In this document: piece after piece, positions 1 to 15,100 of the stretch
Numbering within the stretch: the stretch's first letter is position 1
How the letters are laid out: each line of letters opens with the position of its first letter
From: JACJYM01 sp965230495
Lineage (GTDB): Bacteria > Bacteroidota > Bacteroidia > Chitinophagales > Saprospiraceae
Length of the DNA stretch: 64,000 nucleotides
Reading direction: 5' to 3'
Assembly: GCA_965230495.1 (NCBI GenBank)
Contig: CBDDLC010000002.1
Location: 1 to 64,000, forward strand
Notes under the pieces: model-generated
The model's input: the letters and a program-made list of their open reading frames with translations, nothing else
Told to the model about the DNA's origin: nothing
Databases searched by the model: none
Made by a program: the position numbers and the translations under genes

Positions 1-117
1 GATAGCCTTGATATAATTCTCATAATAAAAGAATGGAATGATTATTGAGATTATATTACTTAAATATTTGATGTAGAGAGTATTCAAATATTATAAGATA
101 TATATGATAATAAATTA

Positions 118-125
118 TATATTTG
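118..125 (+). promoter_or_regulatory. TAnnTTTG promoter element (-7) of the giant gene
   Basis: TATATTTG fits the Bacteroidota -7 consensus TAnnTTTG and lies 56 bp before ATG 181. No convincing -33 TTTG is seen at the expected distance, so this is tentative. The rest of 1-177 is very AT-rich and shows no gene. Confidence 0.4.
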
Positions 126-180
126 CTACAAGCTGACCTTTAATGCAAAAAATATATCTATTATCCAACAGAACTTTTTG

Positions 181-3100
181 ATGGAGACAATGAAAAGACA
201 ACTTTCGCGTACAAGAATAATTCTTAAAATTCTTGGATTATTTTTTACAATTATCATATCTAATGAAGTAATCTCACAATGTCCGTCAGGACAGGTGCTA
301 GTAGACTATGGAGATGTCTTTATAAATCAATTTAACTCTCAAAGTGGAGTTGGCACTCCAGAAGGGGCTATTGATGGAAATAATAATAGTGATGCTACAT
401 TTTACAACAATGGAGATGTAATGAATGTATCCATGCCCTTAGGAGAAACACTTGATTTGAACGACGATATAGCGGTAGGAGCTCAGTTATCTGCTAATAG
501 TCAGGTTGGTGCTGAATTAACAATTAGTGTAACTGATGGAGTGAGTACAGTTGTACTTGGAACCATCAGTCCTCCCAATACGACAGAAATGGCATTTACC
601 TTGGCTAATACATTGAATGGAGCTACAGAAATTATAATTACGAATACTTCTTCATCTACTTCAGACGACCAAATACGTATAGACTATATATATGTTGATA
701 ATATCAATTGTGAAGACGATACGGATGGTGATGGGTTGTCAGATAATCAAGAAACTTCGATTTATGGTACAGACCCAAATATCGCTGATACAGATGGGGA
801 TGGAACGAATGATGGTATGGAAGTAATGAACGGTACAGAGCCTACATGTGCTTTTCCAACGCAAAATAACGGTGATATTCCAATTGCAGATTTTAATGCC
901 AATAGTGGTGTTGAAAATGTGGATGGTGCATATAATGATAATGACAACGATTACGCCAGATTTAGACAGGCGAATGATGCATTAACTATGAATATAGTTT
1001 CTTCTGGACTTGATGCATTGGATGTAATACATTTTAGAGCCCGGGAAACAAATGATAATGGCTCTGGAGAGTTAGAGATTTTGGTCTCAACCGACTGTAG
1101 TTCGTTCACAACACTGGGTACGATAATTGTTCAATCCACAACTGAACAATTGTATTCCATTGACAATACTGTGGACGGGGTAATGTGTATACAGTTTAAA
1201 ACCAATGATAATACAGACTTGTACATCGATGATATGTACTTTACGGATATTGATTGTCTTACTGATTCCGACGGTGATGGTATTCCGGATGAAGTAGAAA
1301 TTAATGAAATAGGTTCAGACCCGAATAATGCTGATTCTGATGGAGATGGAATAAATGATTCAACTGAACTCTTAAATGGAACGTCACCTACCTGTAACAA
1401 CGATACACATATCCTTATTGATAGAGGGATGGTAACATTTGATGTACTTGAATCTACAACCGGAACAGTAGGAAATGCCAACGGAGCCATCAATGGAGAT
1501 AATAATAATGATGCTACTTTATTGGACGAAAGAGAATCTATTACTATAAGTGTAATGTCTGGTGAAACACTTGACGCCAATGATACAATCTTTATTGGAG
1601 GGCATGAAACTAATGCTAATTATTCAGGACTTTTTGAAGTATTTGTCTCCTTAGATTGCTCTTCTTTCAGCTCTATTGGGATATACACAATGGTAGGAAC
1701 AACGGAAACTGAGTATGCCATTTTAAATCCCACTGATGGTGTTGAATGCATTCGAATTCAGACATTAAATGAATCAAATTCTGAATTGGATAGAGGATAC
1801 ATCAATATAGATTATGTTAACTTTTCCGATTACGATTGTGAAATTGACACGGATCAAGATGGATTAAGTGATCTTCAAGAAACAATGGATTATATGACAG
1901 ATCCGAATGATGTAGATACTGACGATGATGGCATCAGCGATGGAGATGAAGTGATAGGGGGCTCTTCGCCTTTGGATATATGTGATCCTGATCCGAATGC
2001 TGCACCAGAATCATATGACTGTGATGGAGATGGAATAGCTAATTGCGATGACTTATTCCCGACAGATGGATGTAATGGTCAAGGATTCAGTTCTGGCTTT
2101 AGCTTTTCCAATGAAATGGTTGTTGGTGGGGAGGATTATATTTTTGACGTTTTGGACCCTGATGGAGTAAAGATAGCCACTTTTACTGTTGACAATACTT
2201 TACTTACTGGACCGGGATCATTTGATGTAGATATTTCAGGCAATAGTTTTGTATACGAACTTTTGGGAGGAACCACAGGTACCAATTACTCCACCGTATT
2301 TTCCATTGCCTATGAGCCTGGAGCCTCTGGAAACCTTAAGTTTCATTATGATGAAACAGGACCCGGATGGACGCAACATGGAGAAAATATTACCATTACA
2401 CATACACTTGACGAAAACCCCATTGTATCTGCCTCAACTGTACCGGGATGGAATGTAGGCGATGAGATTCCTACTAATAGTTTTATAGATCACCAAACTA
2501 ACCAAACATTCGAGTTTGATTTCGTAATTAATTCTGATGATGATCAACTAACTATAGAGCATCTTGCACCGGTTAATATAGCCAATGAGAGTATGGAGTT
2601 TGAACTTGTGGAAGGATGTATATGTCCTCCAGCAGCTACTCCTGAAGGTGATCCGATACAGAGATTTTGTAGTTTGGACGTGCATTTGGCAGGAGAATTA
2701 ATGCCTCAGGCCGACACAATTACTTGGTTTAGAGGAGATACTTCATGTAGTGAAGTATTGATGTCTTCAGATACAATAATGAATGGTGAGAATTATTATG
2801 CCAGAGTAGTCGACCCGGTTACAGGATGTCGAAGTGATGCACTCTGTGTTACCGTTTTAATGTCTTCTCAAGAATGCGGACTGGGAGGCTTAGAGTGCTA
2901 TGATTTTGGCTTTGAAGCTCCTTGTGATCTTAGAGTTAATTGTAATACCGATTATTCAGCTTCCGTACTTGGATGGTTAAATCAATATATTGTAACCGAT
3001 ACCTCATCTACCGAAGATCCATTGGTTGCCGTGAGTAACAATTTTAACGGCAGTGTTCCAGATATGTGTATGACTGATTCTATTCAGGTAATATTTACAG

Positions 3101-6100
3101 CTACATGTGACACCACTTTAATGGATACGGCATATATAATTAGTACGGTCGATCCTTTTGGTGAATTTACCAACTGTTCAGATGGTGATTTAGACGGACT
3201 ATCAAATAATTTAGATTTGGATGATGATAATGATGGGATATTAGACAACAATGAATGTGGAACAACAAGCTCTACGAATGCTATTCTTGCTTCGAGTTTG
3301 GACGATGATTTTAATAACCCATCGAATGGAGGTAGTACAGCAGGGTCATTAGCTAATACCATTGATGGCGATTTATCTACATTTATCGCAGATCTATCTC
3401 CACAAGATGGTTACACGGATATAACCTATAATTATCCCTTTTCATATTATTCTGGGATTAACATCTATAATAATGGGGGTAATATTCTGGGAGATGATCA
3501 GGCCATTAGTAATATTGGTACACTGAACATATATGACAATCAGAATAATGTCATATTCACAATGACAAATATTAATGTTCCGAACGGTGATTCGGGAGGC
3601 AATCCCTTTGTTATAAATTTTGATCCGATTCAAGTATCTAAAATTGAAATCCTTGATATAACAGGACTTTCTGATGGGGTTGCATTTAGAGATATACAAT
3701 TGTTAGAATGTCAGGATACAGACGGAGATGGTATTACGGATATTTTGGATTTAGACTCTGATGGAGATGGGTGTCCGGATGCGTTAGAAGGATCGGGAGG
3801 ATTTGATTCAGAAGATTTGAATGAAGAGGGAGCTTTATCTGGAATGGTGGATTCAGATGGAATACCTTCTTCTGCAGGAGGAGGGCAAAGTGATGTAAGC
3901 AGTAAGGACATAAGTATGCAATCCATGGCATGTGCAGAGCTGACAAATGCGTATATTAGTTTTATCAACTGTTCTTCAGGAGATACATTATGGGTAAATT
4001 CTGACGTCGACGTTTGTGGGGCAGACGTTATTTATAGTACGCCTGTTGCCGAGTCGAGTTGTAGTAGTATTGATTCTATTATTTTGTTTCAAGGAATTGC
4101 TTCCGGTCAACCGTTTCCGATAGATACAACTGAAATTGTTTTCGTTGCATACGATGAATGCCTTAATATAGATACATGTAGGTTTTGGGTGGGAGTAATT
4201 GATAATCAAATACCTAGTGTTGCTTGCCCCGGAGATATGTCTATGTGTGCCGATGAAGGTGTTTGTACTTGGACAAGTAATTCAATGATTGATCCTATTA
4301 CAAGTGAAAATTGCCCAAATGCGACATTTGGATATAGGGTAACTGGAGCAACCACAGTGGATAGTACTACATGGACCTCTTCGACTATTACTACTTTTAA
4401 TTTAGATACGAGTTATATAACTTACTATATTGCCGATCAAAATGGGAATGTTGATAGTTGTAATTTTAAGGTGATTATTAATGATTGTCAAGCTCCGAGT
4501 ATAACATGTCCTACTAATACAGTCGTTGAATGTGATGGAAGTGGTAATGTATCTGACTTAAATACCTTTCTTGGTAATGTATTAGCAACTGATATCTGCA
4601 GTACACCCAGTATTGATACTGTATTAATAAGTTCTTTTAATGATTGTGGAGAAAATTATCATAATACATACCTGTTTTCAGCAGTTGATGAAGCTGGCAA
4701 CGAGGCCGTTTGCTATAGTACGTTTGAGGTAACTGATAATACAGCTCCCGATTTGACACTTTCGAGTAATTCGGTTACAGTGACTTGTGAAAATGCGGAT
4801 GTAACCAATTGGTTGGAATCTATTTCTTCTGTAAATGAGACATGCAGTGGAGAAACACTGATCCTGAATAACCTTATTGAATATACGGAAGAATGTTATC
4901 AGGATGAAAGAGTAGCAACTTATACGTATCTAGTATTCGCTCAAGATGAGTGTGGTCTTAACTCGGCCTCCGATACTGCTGTTTATATTATACAGGACAA
5001 TATTGATCCAAGCTTTAACTTTGATAATATTATTTGTTCAAATACTACTTGGAATATTTCTTTGAATAATACACCCTCTGATTGTTTTTCTACTTCACTA
5101 GATGAGCGTATTTATTGGTACGGAGGTAATGGCAGTTCATTTATTGTAAATGATCAAGGTGCAGATGCCCAGATTGTTGTAAATGATGCGGATGGAGTGT
5201 TTAATTTATGTGCTACCGTGTATTATGGATCATGTTCAAGTACATTTTGCCAGAATGTAGAAGTGAAACCTATTGTCAATGCCAATATTAGAAATTTATC
5301 TGTTTGTGCAGATAATAATGCCATCATAGATCTATCCACGATGTATAATTCCTCTGGAACTGATACTAATGGAACATGGACTATTACAGGAGGTACAGGA
5401 TCAGGATCAATTGTTAATAACATTCTAACCTATACTCAGCAAGGTACTTTTGAACTTACATATGAAGTAGGAGATCAGACTTCGTGTAGTGGTGGATGTA
5501 CGAATGCTTCAGATGATGATTGTTATGCTCAGGATATGGCAACATTAACCGTGGGAGGAGAATGTGATGCTTCAGATTGTGTTATATTCTCCGAAACTTT
5601 TGATGTAGATGTAGTTTATGTGGAGGAAGATGATGCCGATGGTTGTCTTACTGACGATCCTGCGACATGTAATGTCTATAATGACCCTGTACCATTTAAA
5701 TTAACAATTTCAGATGATCCTGCAGTTGCAGGAGCTAATCAATTTGAGGATTTTGGTGATGCCTCGGCCAGCAGTCCGGATGCATCAATTAGAGCGATTA
5801 ATGGAAGGCTTCAGTTTTGGTCTTTGGATGAGGTAATATGTCTTGAGACTCCCGTGGTAGATATTTCTTTTGCGGATGAAGTTAATTTTTCTGTTATAGT
5901 AGAACAATCAAATGGGGGACTTGAGCCTAATGACTTTATATCAGTTTATCATAGCATTGATGGAGGGGCTTGGACACTAGTGGATCAAGTTAATGATGAT
6001 TTTGGAGGTTTGATAGAAATTTCTGAAAATGGAGTTACTGGAAACACTGTACAGTATCAATTCTGTGTACTTAATGGTCAGGCCGGAGGCCCTGTTGAAG

Positions 6101-9100
6101 AACATACTATTGATGATATTACTATTGCCGGAGCTCCTGATCCAAATCTTAATAATGTAGAGTTAAGTTGTGCAAAGGACCCTTCAGGTACTTTGGACCT
6201 TTCCACCTTATGGACAGACAATACAGTTGAAAGTGGTTTTTTTGAATTCACATCTGATGGTATGACTCAAGAGGGTACAACTGTCTCAGGTGCCGAAATA
6301 ATAAATAATACACTGATATATGAAGAATCTGGATGCTATCATGTAATTTACGAGGTGATGTGTGAAGGTGAAATAGCAACCGATGATGCTTATATCTTAG
6401 TTCCTGAAGATCCTGATCCTGATTTTTCTATTCCATTTAATTATTGTTGGAATGAAATGAACGGTACCACTATACAGCCAGTTGTGTCTGATAATGATTA
6501 TTCAACTTTTAGCACTTTAACACAGGAATGGACAATAGATAGTGAAACGGCTGTCGGTTCATATAGTGATGTAGTTTCAATAGATGCCTCTTCTGGAGAA
6601 ATAACGATAGAAGGAGCGGGAGAAGCAGTTGTTTGTTTAACAGATACTCTCTCTGCGTCCTGTGATGATATGGAGTCAGTTTGTTTTACATCGTTTTGTC
6701 AAACGATTATTGTTGACACGATTCCTCAGATTACAATTGTAAAAGCACCTGATGTATGCTCTTGTCCTGGCACTAATATAACGTTAACACCATCAATAAC
6801 AGGAGGTCTTTTTACAGGAGTAGGTGTTACAAATAACTCGGATGGCACGGGAACTTTTAACTCAAGTACGGGAGGCTCGCATACGATCATTTATACTTAT
6901 GTTTCAGCAGGAGGCTGTGTTTCAACAACCCCCGTTTTAATAGAACTGGACATAGACAAACCAATTATAATGACTCCTCCTTCTAATCTTTATCTGGAGT
7001 GTGACGGCTCTGGTAATAGTAGCGAAATAATGGATTGGACTGATACTTTTGGAAACATGGTTGTTGTTGATAGTTGTGATTCGGACGTTACTTTAAGTTT
7101 TACAATGGGAACGACCAATTCTCAATGTGGAGATACTGAAACCATTCCATATACATTTACAGCGACGGATGATTGTGGAAATAGCATAAGTGAAGTTGCT
7201 TATGTGTACATAGAAGATACGACTTCGCCAACGCTAAGTTTACCAACAGCAGTTAATACTGTATCATGTGATGGCGATATCAATGGAGTATTGAATAGTT
7301 GGTTAAATAGTGCAAGTGCGAGTGATGCATGCGGCACAGGGAGTGTAAGTTATAGTTTGATTAATGAGATAGAAAGTTGTTCAGGAACGAATACAATAAT
7401 AACAAGAACATATAGTTTTTGGGCGGATGATGCATGTGGAAATCAGAGTGCTATAGAGACTAGTATATTTACGATAACAGATAGTACGTTACCAGCCATT
7501 AGTGCACCTGGAGATTTAACAATAGAATGTGGAGATGATATAGGGACTATGATATTGAGTTGGTTAGAAGATTATAGTGTGACAGAATCATGTCAAGATT
7601 ACATAGTAACGAATAATTATAATGGAGATATTCCATCTTTATGTGACGCATCAAATACTACGGTGACGTGGACGGTAATTGATGGTTGTGGAGCAAGTAG
7701 CAGTGCTACAGCGGATATAATAGTGACAGCAGATACGACGGATCCAAATTTTGTGAATTGTCCAGTAGATATGACGGTAAATGTAGATGTAGATAATTGC
7801 AGTAGCAATGTGATATTTAGTACACCAATAGCAGATGATTGTAATGGAGTGGCGAGTGTTTTACAAACAATGGGGCCTTCCAGTGGTATGGAGTTTCCTT
7901 TAGGAGATACGGATATAGTATTTACGGCAACTGATGGATGTGATAATACGAGTACGTGTGAATTTACGATCACGGTGGTTGATAGTGATGTGCCAAATAT
8001 ATCCTGTCCTTCTAATGAGGTGGTGCAATGCACAGATACGGGTTCATGTATGTGGACTGCTGATAGTAGTACAGATCCAATATATAATGATAATTGCCCT
8101 ACGTTGGTTATAACTTATACTGTTACAGGAGCAACGACGATAACAAGTGGAGCAACAGGTGTGAATACGGTTTCAGGCGATGGTGAAGTATTTAATTTGG
8201 GTGAAAGTATGGTAATATATACAATTGATGATGGTAATGGGAATACATCTAGCTGCAGTTTTAGTGTATTGATAGAAGATTGTGAATCACCAACGATTAC
8301 AACCTGCCCTTCAGATATGACTGTAGAATGTGATGGCAATGGAAATACTGCTCAACTAAATACGTGGTTAACAACGGTCAATGCGAATGACAATTGTGAT
8401 ATGGATGTAACTATTATTAGCCAGGTGTTTAATAGTATTTCTGGGTGTGGAGGTGGTAGTACTACAAATTATCAATTTACGGCTACTGATGATTCAGATA
8501 ATACTTCCATATGTTATGCTAGTTTTATAATTGAGGATTCAACCAATCCTGTAATTTCAACATCTGCTATGAATACTATAGTAGAATGTGATGACCATGG
8601 TAACGCTTCGGGATTATTGGCATGGCTTGAGAATAATGGAAATATATTAGATTCTGATGTGTCAGAAAGTTGTGGTATGTATACTTGGTATAATAATTTT
8701 AATACTGTCAGTTTTACTTCGAATTCTTCTTGTGCTAATGATATTGGTTATTGGGAAGTGGAATTTTGGGTTGTTGATGATTGTGATGGAGAGAGTAATC
8801 ATATTACGTTAAGGTATATTTTGGAGGACAGTACTGATCCTGAGATTGTGGCGCCGGTAGATATAATTTTGGAATGCGGAAATGAAGAGAATGAATCAAT
8901 TATTGATAGTTGGTTAAATCTTTTTAATACTTCTGATAATTGTAGTGATGTGTCAGTAACCAATAATTTTTCAACTTTGACTTTGCCTACAACATGTAAT
9001 CAAAGCATAACAGTTACATGGACAGCGGAGGATGATTGTGGGAATATGGCTGTGGCTACAGCTGATATCTCTATTATAGACACACAATCTCCTAATATAG

Positions 9101-12100
9101 TGGTTTCACCTTCTAATCTTTACCTGGAGTGTGACGGCTCTGGTAATAGTAGCGAAATAATGAATTGGACTGATACTTTTGGAAACATGGTAGCGGTTGA
9201 TAATTGTGATTCGGACGTTACTTTAAGTTTTACAATAGGAACGACCAATTCTCAATGTGGAGATACTGAAACCATTCCATATACATTTACAGCGACGGAT
9301 GATTGTGGAAATAGTATAAGTGAAGTTGCTTATGTGTATATAGAAGATACGACTTCTCCGACACTAAGTTTACCAACAGCAATTAATACTGTATCATGTG
9401 ATGGCGATATCAATGGAGTATTGAATAGCTGGTTAAATAGTGCAAGTGCGAGTGATGCATGCGGCACAGGGAGTGTAAGTTATAGTTTGATTAATGAGAT
9501 AGAAAGTTGTTCAGGAACGAATACAATAATAACAAGAACATATAGTTTTTGGGCTGATGATGCATGTGGAAATCAGAGTGCTATAGAGACTAGTATATTT
9601 ACGATAACAGATAGTACGTTACCAGCCATTAGTGCACCTGGAAATTTAACAATAGAATGTGGAGATGATATAGGGACTATGATATTGAGTTGGTTAGAAG
9701 ATTATAGTGTGACAGAATCATGTCAAGATTACATAGTAACGAATAATTATAATGGAGATATTCCATCTTTATGTGACGCATCAAATACTACGGTGACGTG
9801 GACGGTAATTGATGGTTGTGGAGCAAGTAGCAGTGCTACAGCGGATATAATAGTGACAGCAGATACGACGGATCCAAATTTTGTGAATTGTCCAGTAGAT
9901 ATGACGGTAAATGTAGATGTAGATAATTGTAGTAGTAATGTGATATTTAGTACACCAATAGCAGATGATTGTAATGGAGTGGCGAGTGTTTTACAAACAA
10001 TGGGGCCTTCCAGTGGTATGGAGTTTCCGTTGGGTGTGACGACGATCGTATTTACGGCGGAGGATGGTTGCGGTAATGAAAGTATGTGTGAGTTTGACAT
10101 TACGGTAGTAGACAGTGATGTACCGAGTATCTCATGTCCGAGCAATGATGTGGAGGTATGTACGGATGTGGATGCATGTACCTGGTCAAGTGATGACAGC
10201 ACGGATCCTATCTACAATGACAACTGTGCCGAGACAGTGACATATACAGTAACGGGAGCGACGACAGTGACTAGTGGGGCCACGGGAGTAAACACCTTAG
10301 ATGGCGATGATGTAGTATTAAATCTGGGAGTAAATACGGTGACTTATACGATAGACGATGGCAATGGGAATATGGCGAGTTGTAGTTTTGATGTATTGGT
10401 AGAAGATTGTGAGTCACCGATTATTACATGTAGTGATATGTTGGATGTGTCGTGTGGCAGTGAGGATATATCAGGGTGGATGGATGCGATCGAAGCGACG
10501 CTAGGAGATAATTGCACGGCAGCTGCGGATCTGACGTTTACATCACAATTGATTACAGATATAAGTTCTTGTGGAGGGACGATAGATCGGTTGTACTTAT
10601 TTACGGTGACTGATGAGGCGGGTAATAGTAGTACATGCTATGGCAGCTATGAGAGTGATGATGCGGTGGTACCGGTGATAGATACAGAAGCCAGTAATTT
10701 GATCTTGGAGTGTAATGGAGGGAACCAAAGCACGGCGTTATTGGCGTGGTTGAGTGACCACGGGGGAGCTGTTGCGAGTGATGCTTGTAGTGGGCCTGTA
10801 GTATGGAGCCACGATTACGATGGGGATTTGGTAGGAAGTTGTGGTACGAATGGCAGTGTGACGGTGATATTTACGGCGACGGATGATTGTGGAAATACGA
10901 GTACGACGAGTTCAGCCTTTACGATAGAAGATACGACAGCTCCTGTATTAGATCTACCGAATAATATCGTATTGGAATGTGGAGATGCAAACAATGAATC
11001 GATCATATCGGCATGGTTGAGTAGTGCCACGAGCGATGATGCTTGTGAGGGAATTATAGCGGTGACGAATAATTATTCTTCGGTTACTCCGACAGATTTA
11101 TGTGGAGAGACGGGCGTATATACGGTGACGTTTAGTGGAGAAGATGCATGTAATAATGAGGCTACAGATACGCGAACGATAACGATAGAAGACAGGACGG
11201 ATCCGGTTATAGAGATAGGAGCCCAAGATTTGGTATTGGAGTGTGGCGTAGACAACACGGCTGCGATAGCGGCATGGGAGACGAATAACGGCGGATCGGT
11301 AGCTTCAGATAATTGTAGTGATGAGGATTTGACGTGGACAAATGCGGCGGCAGCAGCAGTAACGACCTGTGGAACGGCTACGACGACGCTATACACCTTT
11401 ACGGTGACGGACAACTGTGGCAATACGAGTACGACGACGGCGAGTGTGGTCATCGAGGATACTACGGCACCGACATTAACGGTACCTGACGATCAGGTAG
11501 AGGAGTGTGGCAATATAGCCGTTAGTTTGGCTACATGGTTGGGAGAAGCGACATCAAGTGACGATTGCGGGACGGTAACGATGACGACGCAGTTATTCAA
11601 TACGATCAGTGGCTGTGGGGAGACAAAAGAAGAAGTGTATCAATTTACGGCGACCGATCAGTGTGGGAATGAGACGGTAGGGTATGCGAGCTATAGGATA
11701 GAAGACACGGAAGATCCGATGGTAACCGCCCCGGGGGACTTAACGTTAGAATGTGGCGATGCGAATAATGAAAGTATGGTATTGGCGTGGTTAGCGAGTG
11801 CTGTGGCGAGTGATGAATACGACTGTGGCGATTTAGAGATCACGAATAATTATAGCGGTTTGCCAGGGGTAAGTTGCGATGTGAGTAGTGGCATCGTAGT
11901 GACATGGACAGTAACGGATGGTTGTGGCAATAGCGATACGGATATGGCGACGATCTTTATGGATGATACGGGAGCCCCTGCGTTTATCAATTGTCCGGTG
12001 GATATGACGGTGAATGTCGATGTAGATAATTGTGATGCAAATGTAATTTATAGTACACCGGTAGCGGAGGATGGCTGTGAGGGTAATGGCGTGGGTGTAG

Positions 12101-15100
12101 CATTGACATCAGGGATAGCGAGTGGACAAGTATTTCCGTTGGGTGTGACGACGATTGTATTTACGGCGGAGGATGGTTGTGGTAATGAAAGTATGTGTGA
12201 GTTTGACATTACGGTGGTAGACAGTGATGTACCGAGTATCTCATGTCCGAGCAATGATGTGGAGGTATGTACGGATGTGGATGCATGTACCTGGTCAAGT
12301 GATGACAGCACGGATCCTATCTACAATGACAACTGTGCCGAGACAGTGACATATACAGTAACGGGAGCGACGACAGTGACTAGTGGGGCCACGGGAGTAA
12401 ACACCTTAGATGGCGATGATGTAGTATTAAATCTGGGAGTAAATACGGTGACTTATACGATAGACGATGGCAATGGGAATATGGCGAGTTGTAGTTTTGA
12501 TGTATTGGTAGAAGATTGTGAGTCACCGATTATTACATGTAGTGATATGTTGGATGTGTCGTGTGGCAGTGAGGATATATCAGGGTGGATGGATGCGATC
12601 GAAGCGACGCTAGGAGATAATTGCACGGCAGCTGCGGATCTGACGTTTACATCACAATTGATTACAGATATAAGTTCTTGTGGAGGGACGATAGATCGGT
12701 TGTACTTATTTACGGTGACTGATGAGGCGGGTAATAGCAGTACATGCTATGGCAGCTATGAGAGTGATGATGCGGTGGTACCGGTGATAGATACAGAAGC
12801 CAGTAATTTGATCTTGGAGTGTAATGGAGGGAACCAAAGCACGGCGTTATTGGCGTGGTTGAGTGACCACGGGGGAGCTGTTGCGAGTGATGCTTGTAGT
12901 GGGCCTGTAGTATGGAGCCACGATTACGATGGGGATTTGGTAGGAAGTTGTGGTACGAATGGCAGTGTGACGGTGATATTTACGGCGACGGATGATTGTG
13001 GAAATACGAGTACGACGAGTGCAGCCTTTACGATAGAAGATACGACAGCTCCTGTATTAGATCTACCGAATAATATCGTATTGGAATGTGGAGATGCAAA
13101 CAATGAATCGATCATATCGGCATGGTTGAGTAGTGCCACGAGCGATGATGCTTGTGAGGGAATTATAGCGGTGACGAATAATTATTCTTCGGTTACTCCG
13201 ACAGATTTATGTGGAGAGACGGGCGTATATACGGTGACGTTTAGTGGAGAAGATGCATGTAATAATGAGGCTACAGATACGCGAACGATAACGATAGAAG
13301 ACAGGACGGATCCGGTTATAGAGATAGGAGCCCAAGATTTGGTATTGGAGTGTGGCGTAGACAACACGGCTGCGATAGCGGCATGGGAGACGAATAACGG
13401 CGGATCGGTAGCTTCAGATAATTGTAGTGATGAGGATTTGACGTGGACAAATGCGGCGGCAGCAGCAGTAACGACCTGTGGAACGGCTACGACGACGCTA
13501 TACACCTTTACGGTGACGGACAACTGTGGCAATACGAGTACGACGACGGCGAGTGTGGTCATCGAGGATACTACGGCACCGACATTAACGGTACCTGACG
13601 ATCAGGTAGAGGAGTGTGGCAATATAGCCGTTAGTTTGGCTACATGGTTGGGAGAAGCGACATCAAGTGACGATTGCGGGACGGTAACGATGACGACGCA
13701 GTTATTCAATACGATCAGTGGCTGTGGGGAGACAAAAGAAGAAGTGTATCAATTTACGGCGACCGATCAGTGTGGGAATGAGACGGTAGGGTATGCGAGC
13801 TATAGGATAGAAGACACGGAAGATCCGATGGTAACCGCCCCGGGGGACTTAACGTTAGAATGTGGCGATGCGAATAATGAAAATATGGTATTGGCGTGGT
13901 TAGCGAGTGCTGTGGAGATTGATGAATACGACTGTGGTGATTTAGAGATCACGAATAATTATAGCGGTTTGCCAGGGGTGAGTTGCGATGTGAGTAGTGG
14001 CATCGTAGTGACATGGACAGTAACGGATGGCTGTGGCAATAGCGATACGGATATGGCGACGATCTTTATGGATGATACGGGAGCCCCTGCGTTTATCAAT
14101 TGTCCGGTGGATATGACGGTGAATGTAGATGTGGATAATTGTGATGCAAATGTAATTTATAGTACACCGGTAGCGGAGGATGGCTGTGAGGGTAATGGCG
14201 TGGGTGTAGCATTGACATCAGGGATAGCGAGTGGACAAGTATTTCCGTTGGGTGTGACGACGATTGTATTTACGGCGGAGGATGGTTGTGGTAATGAAAG
14301 TATGTGTGAGTTTGACATTACGGTGGTAGACAGTGATGTACCGAGTATCTCATGTCCGAGCAATGATGTGGAGGTATGTACGGATGTGGATGCATGTACC
14401 TGGTCAAGTGATGACAGCACGGATCCTATCTACAATGACAACTGTGCCGAGACAGTGACATATACAGTAACGGGAGCGACGACAGTGACTAGTGGGGCCA
14501 CGGGAGTAAACACCTTAGATGGCGATGATGTAGTATTAAATCTGGGAGTAAATACGGTGACTTATACGATAGACGATGGCAATGGGAATATGGCGAGTTG
14601 TAGTTTTGATGTATTGGTAGAAGATTGTGAGTCACCGATTATTACATGTAGTGATATGTTGGATGTGTCGTGTGGCAGTGAGGATATATCAGGGTGGATG
14701 GATGCGATCGAAGCGACGCTAGGAGATAATTGCACGGCAGCTGCGGATCTGACGTTTACATCACAATTGATTACAGATATAAGTTCTTGTGGAGGGACGA
14801 TAGATCGGTTGTACTTATTTACGGTGACTGATGAGGCGGGTAATAGCAGTACATGCTATGGCAGCTATGAGAGTGATGATGCGGTGGTACCGGTGATAGA
14901 TACAGAAGCCAGTAATTTGATCTTGGAGTGTAATGGAGGGAACCAAAGCACGGCGTTATTGGCGTGGTTGAGTGACCACGGGGGAGCTGTTGCGAGTGAT
15001 GCTTGTAGTGGGCCTGTAGTATGGAGCCACGATTACGATGGGGATTTGGTAGGAAGTTGTGGTACGAATGGCAGTGTGACGGTGATATTTACGGCGACGG

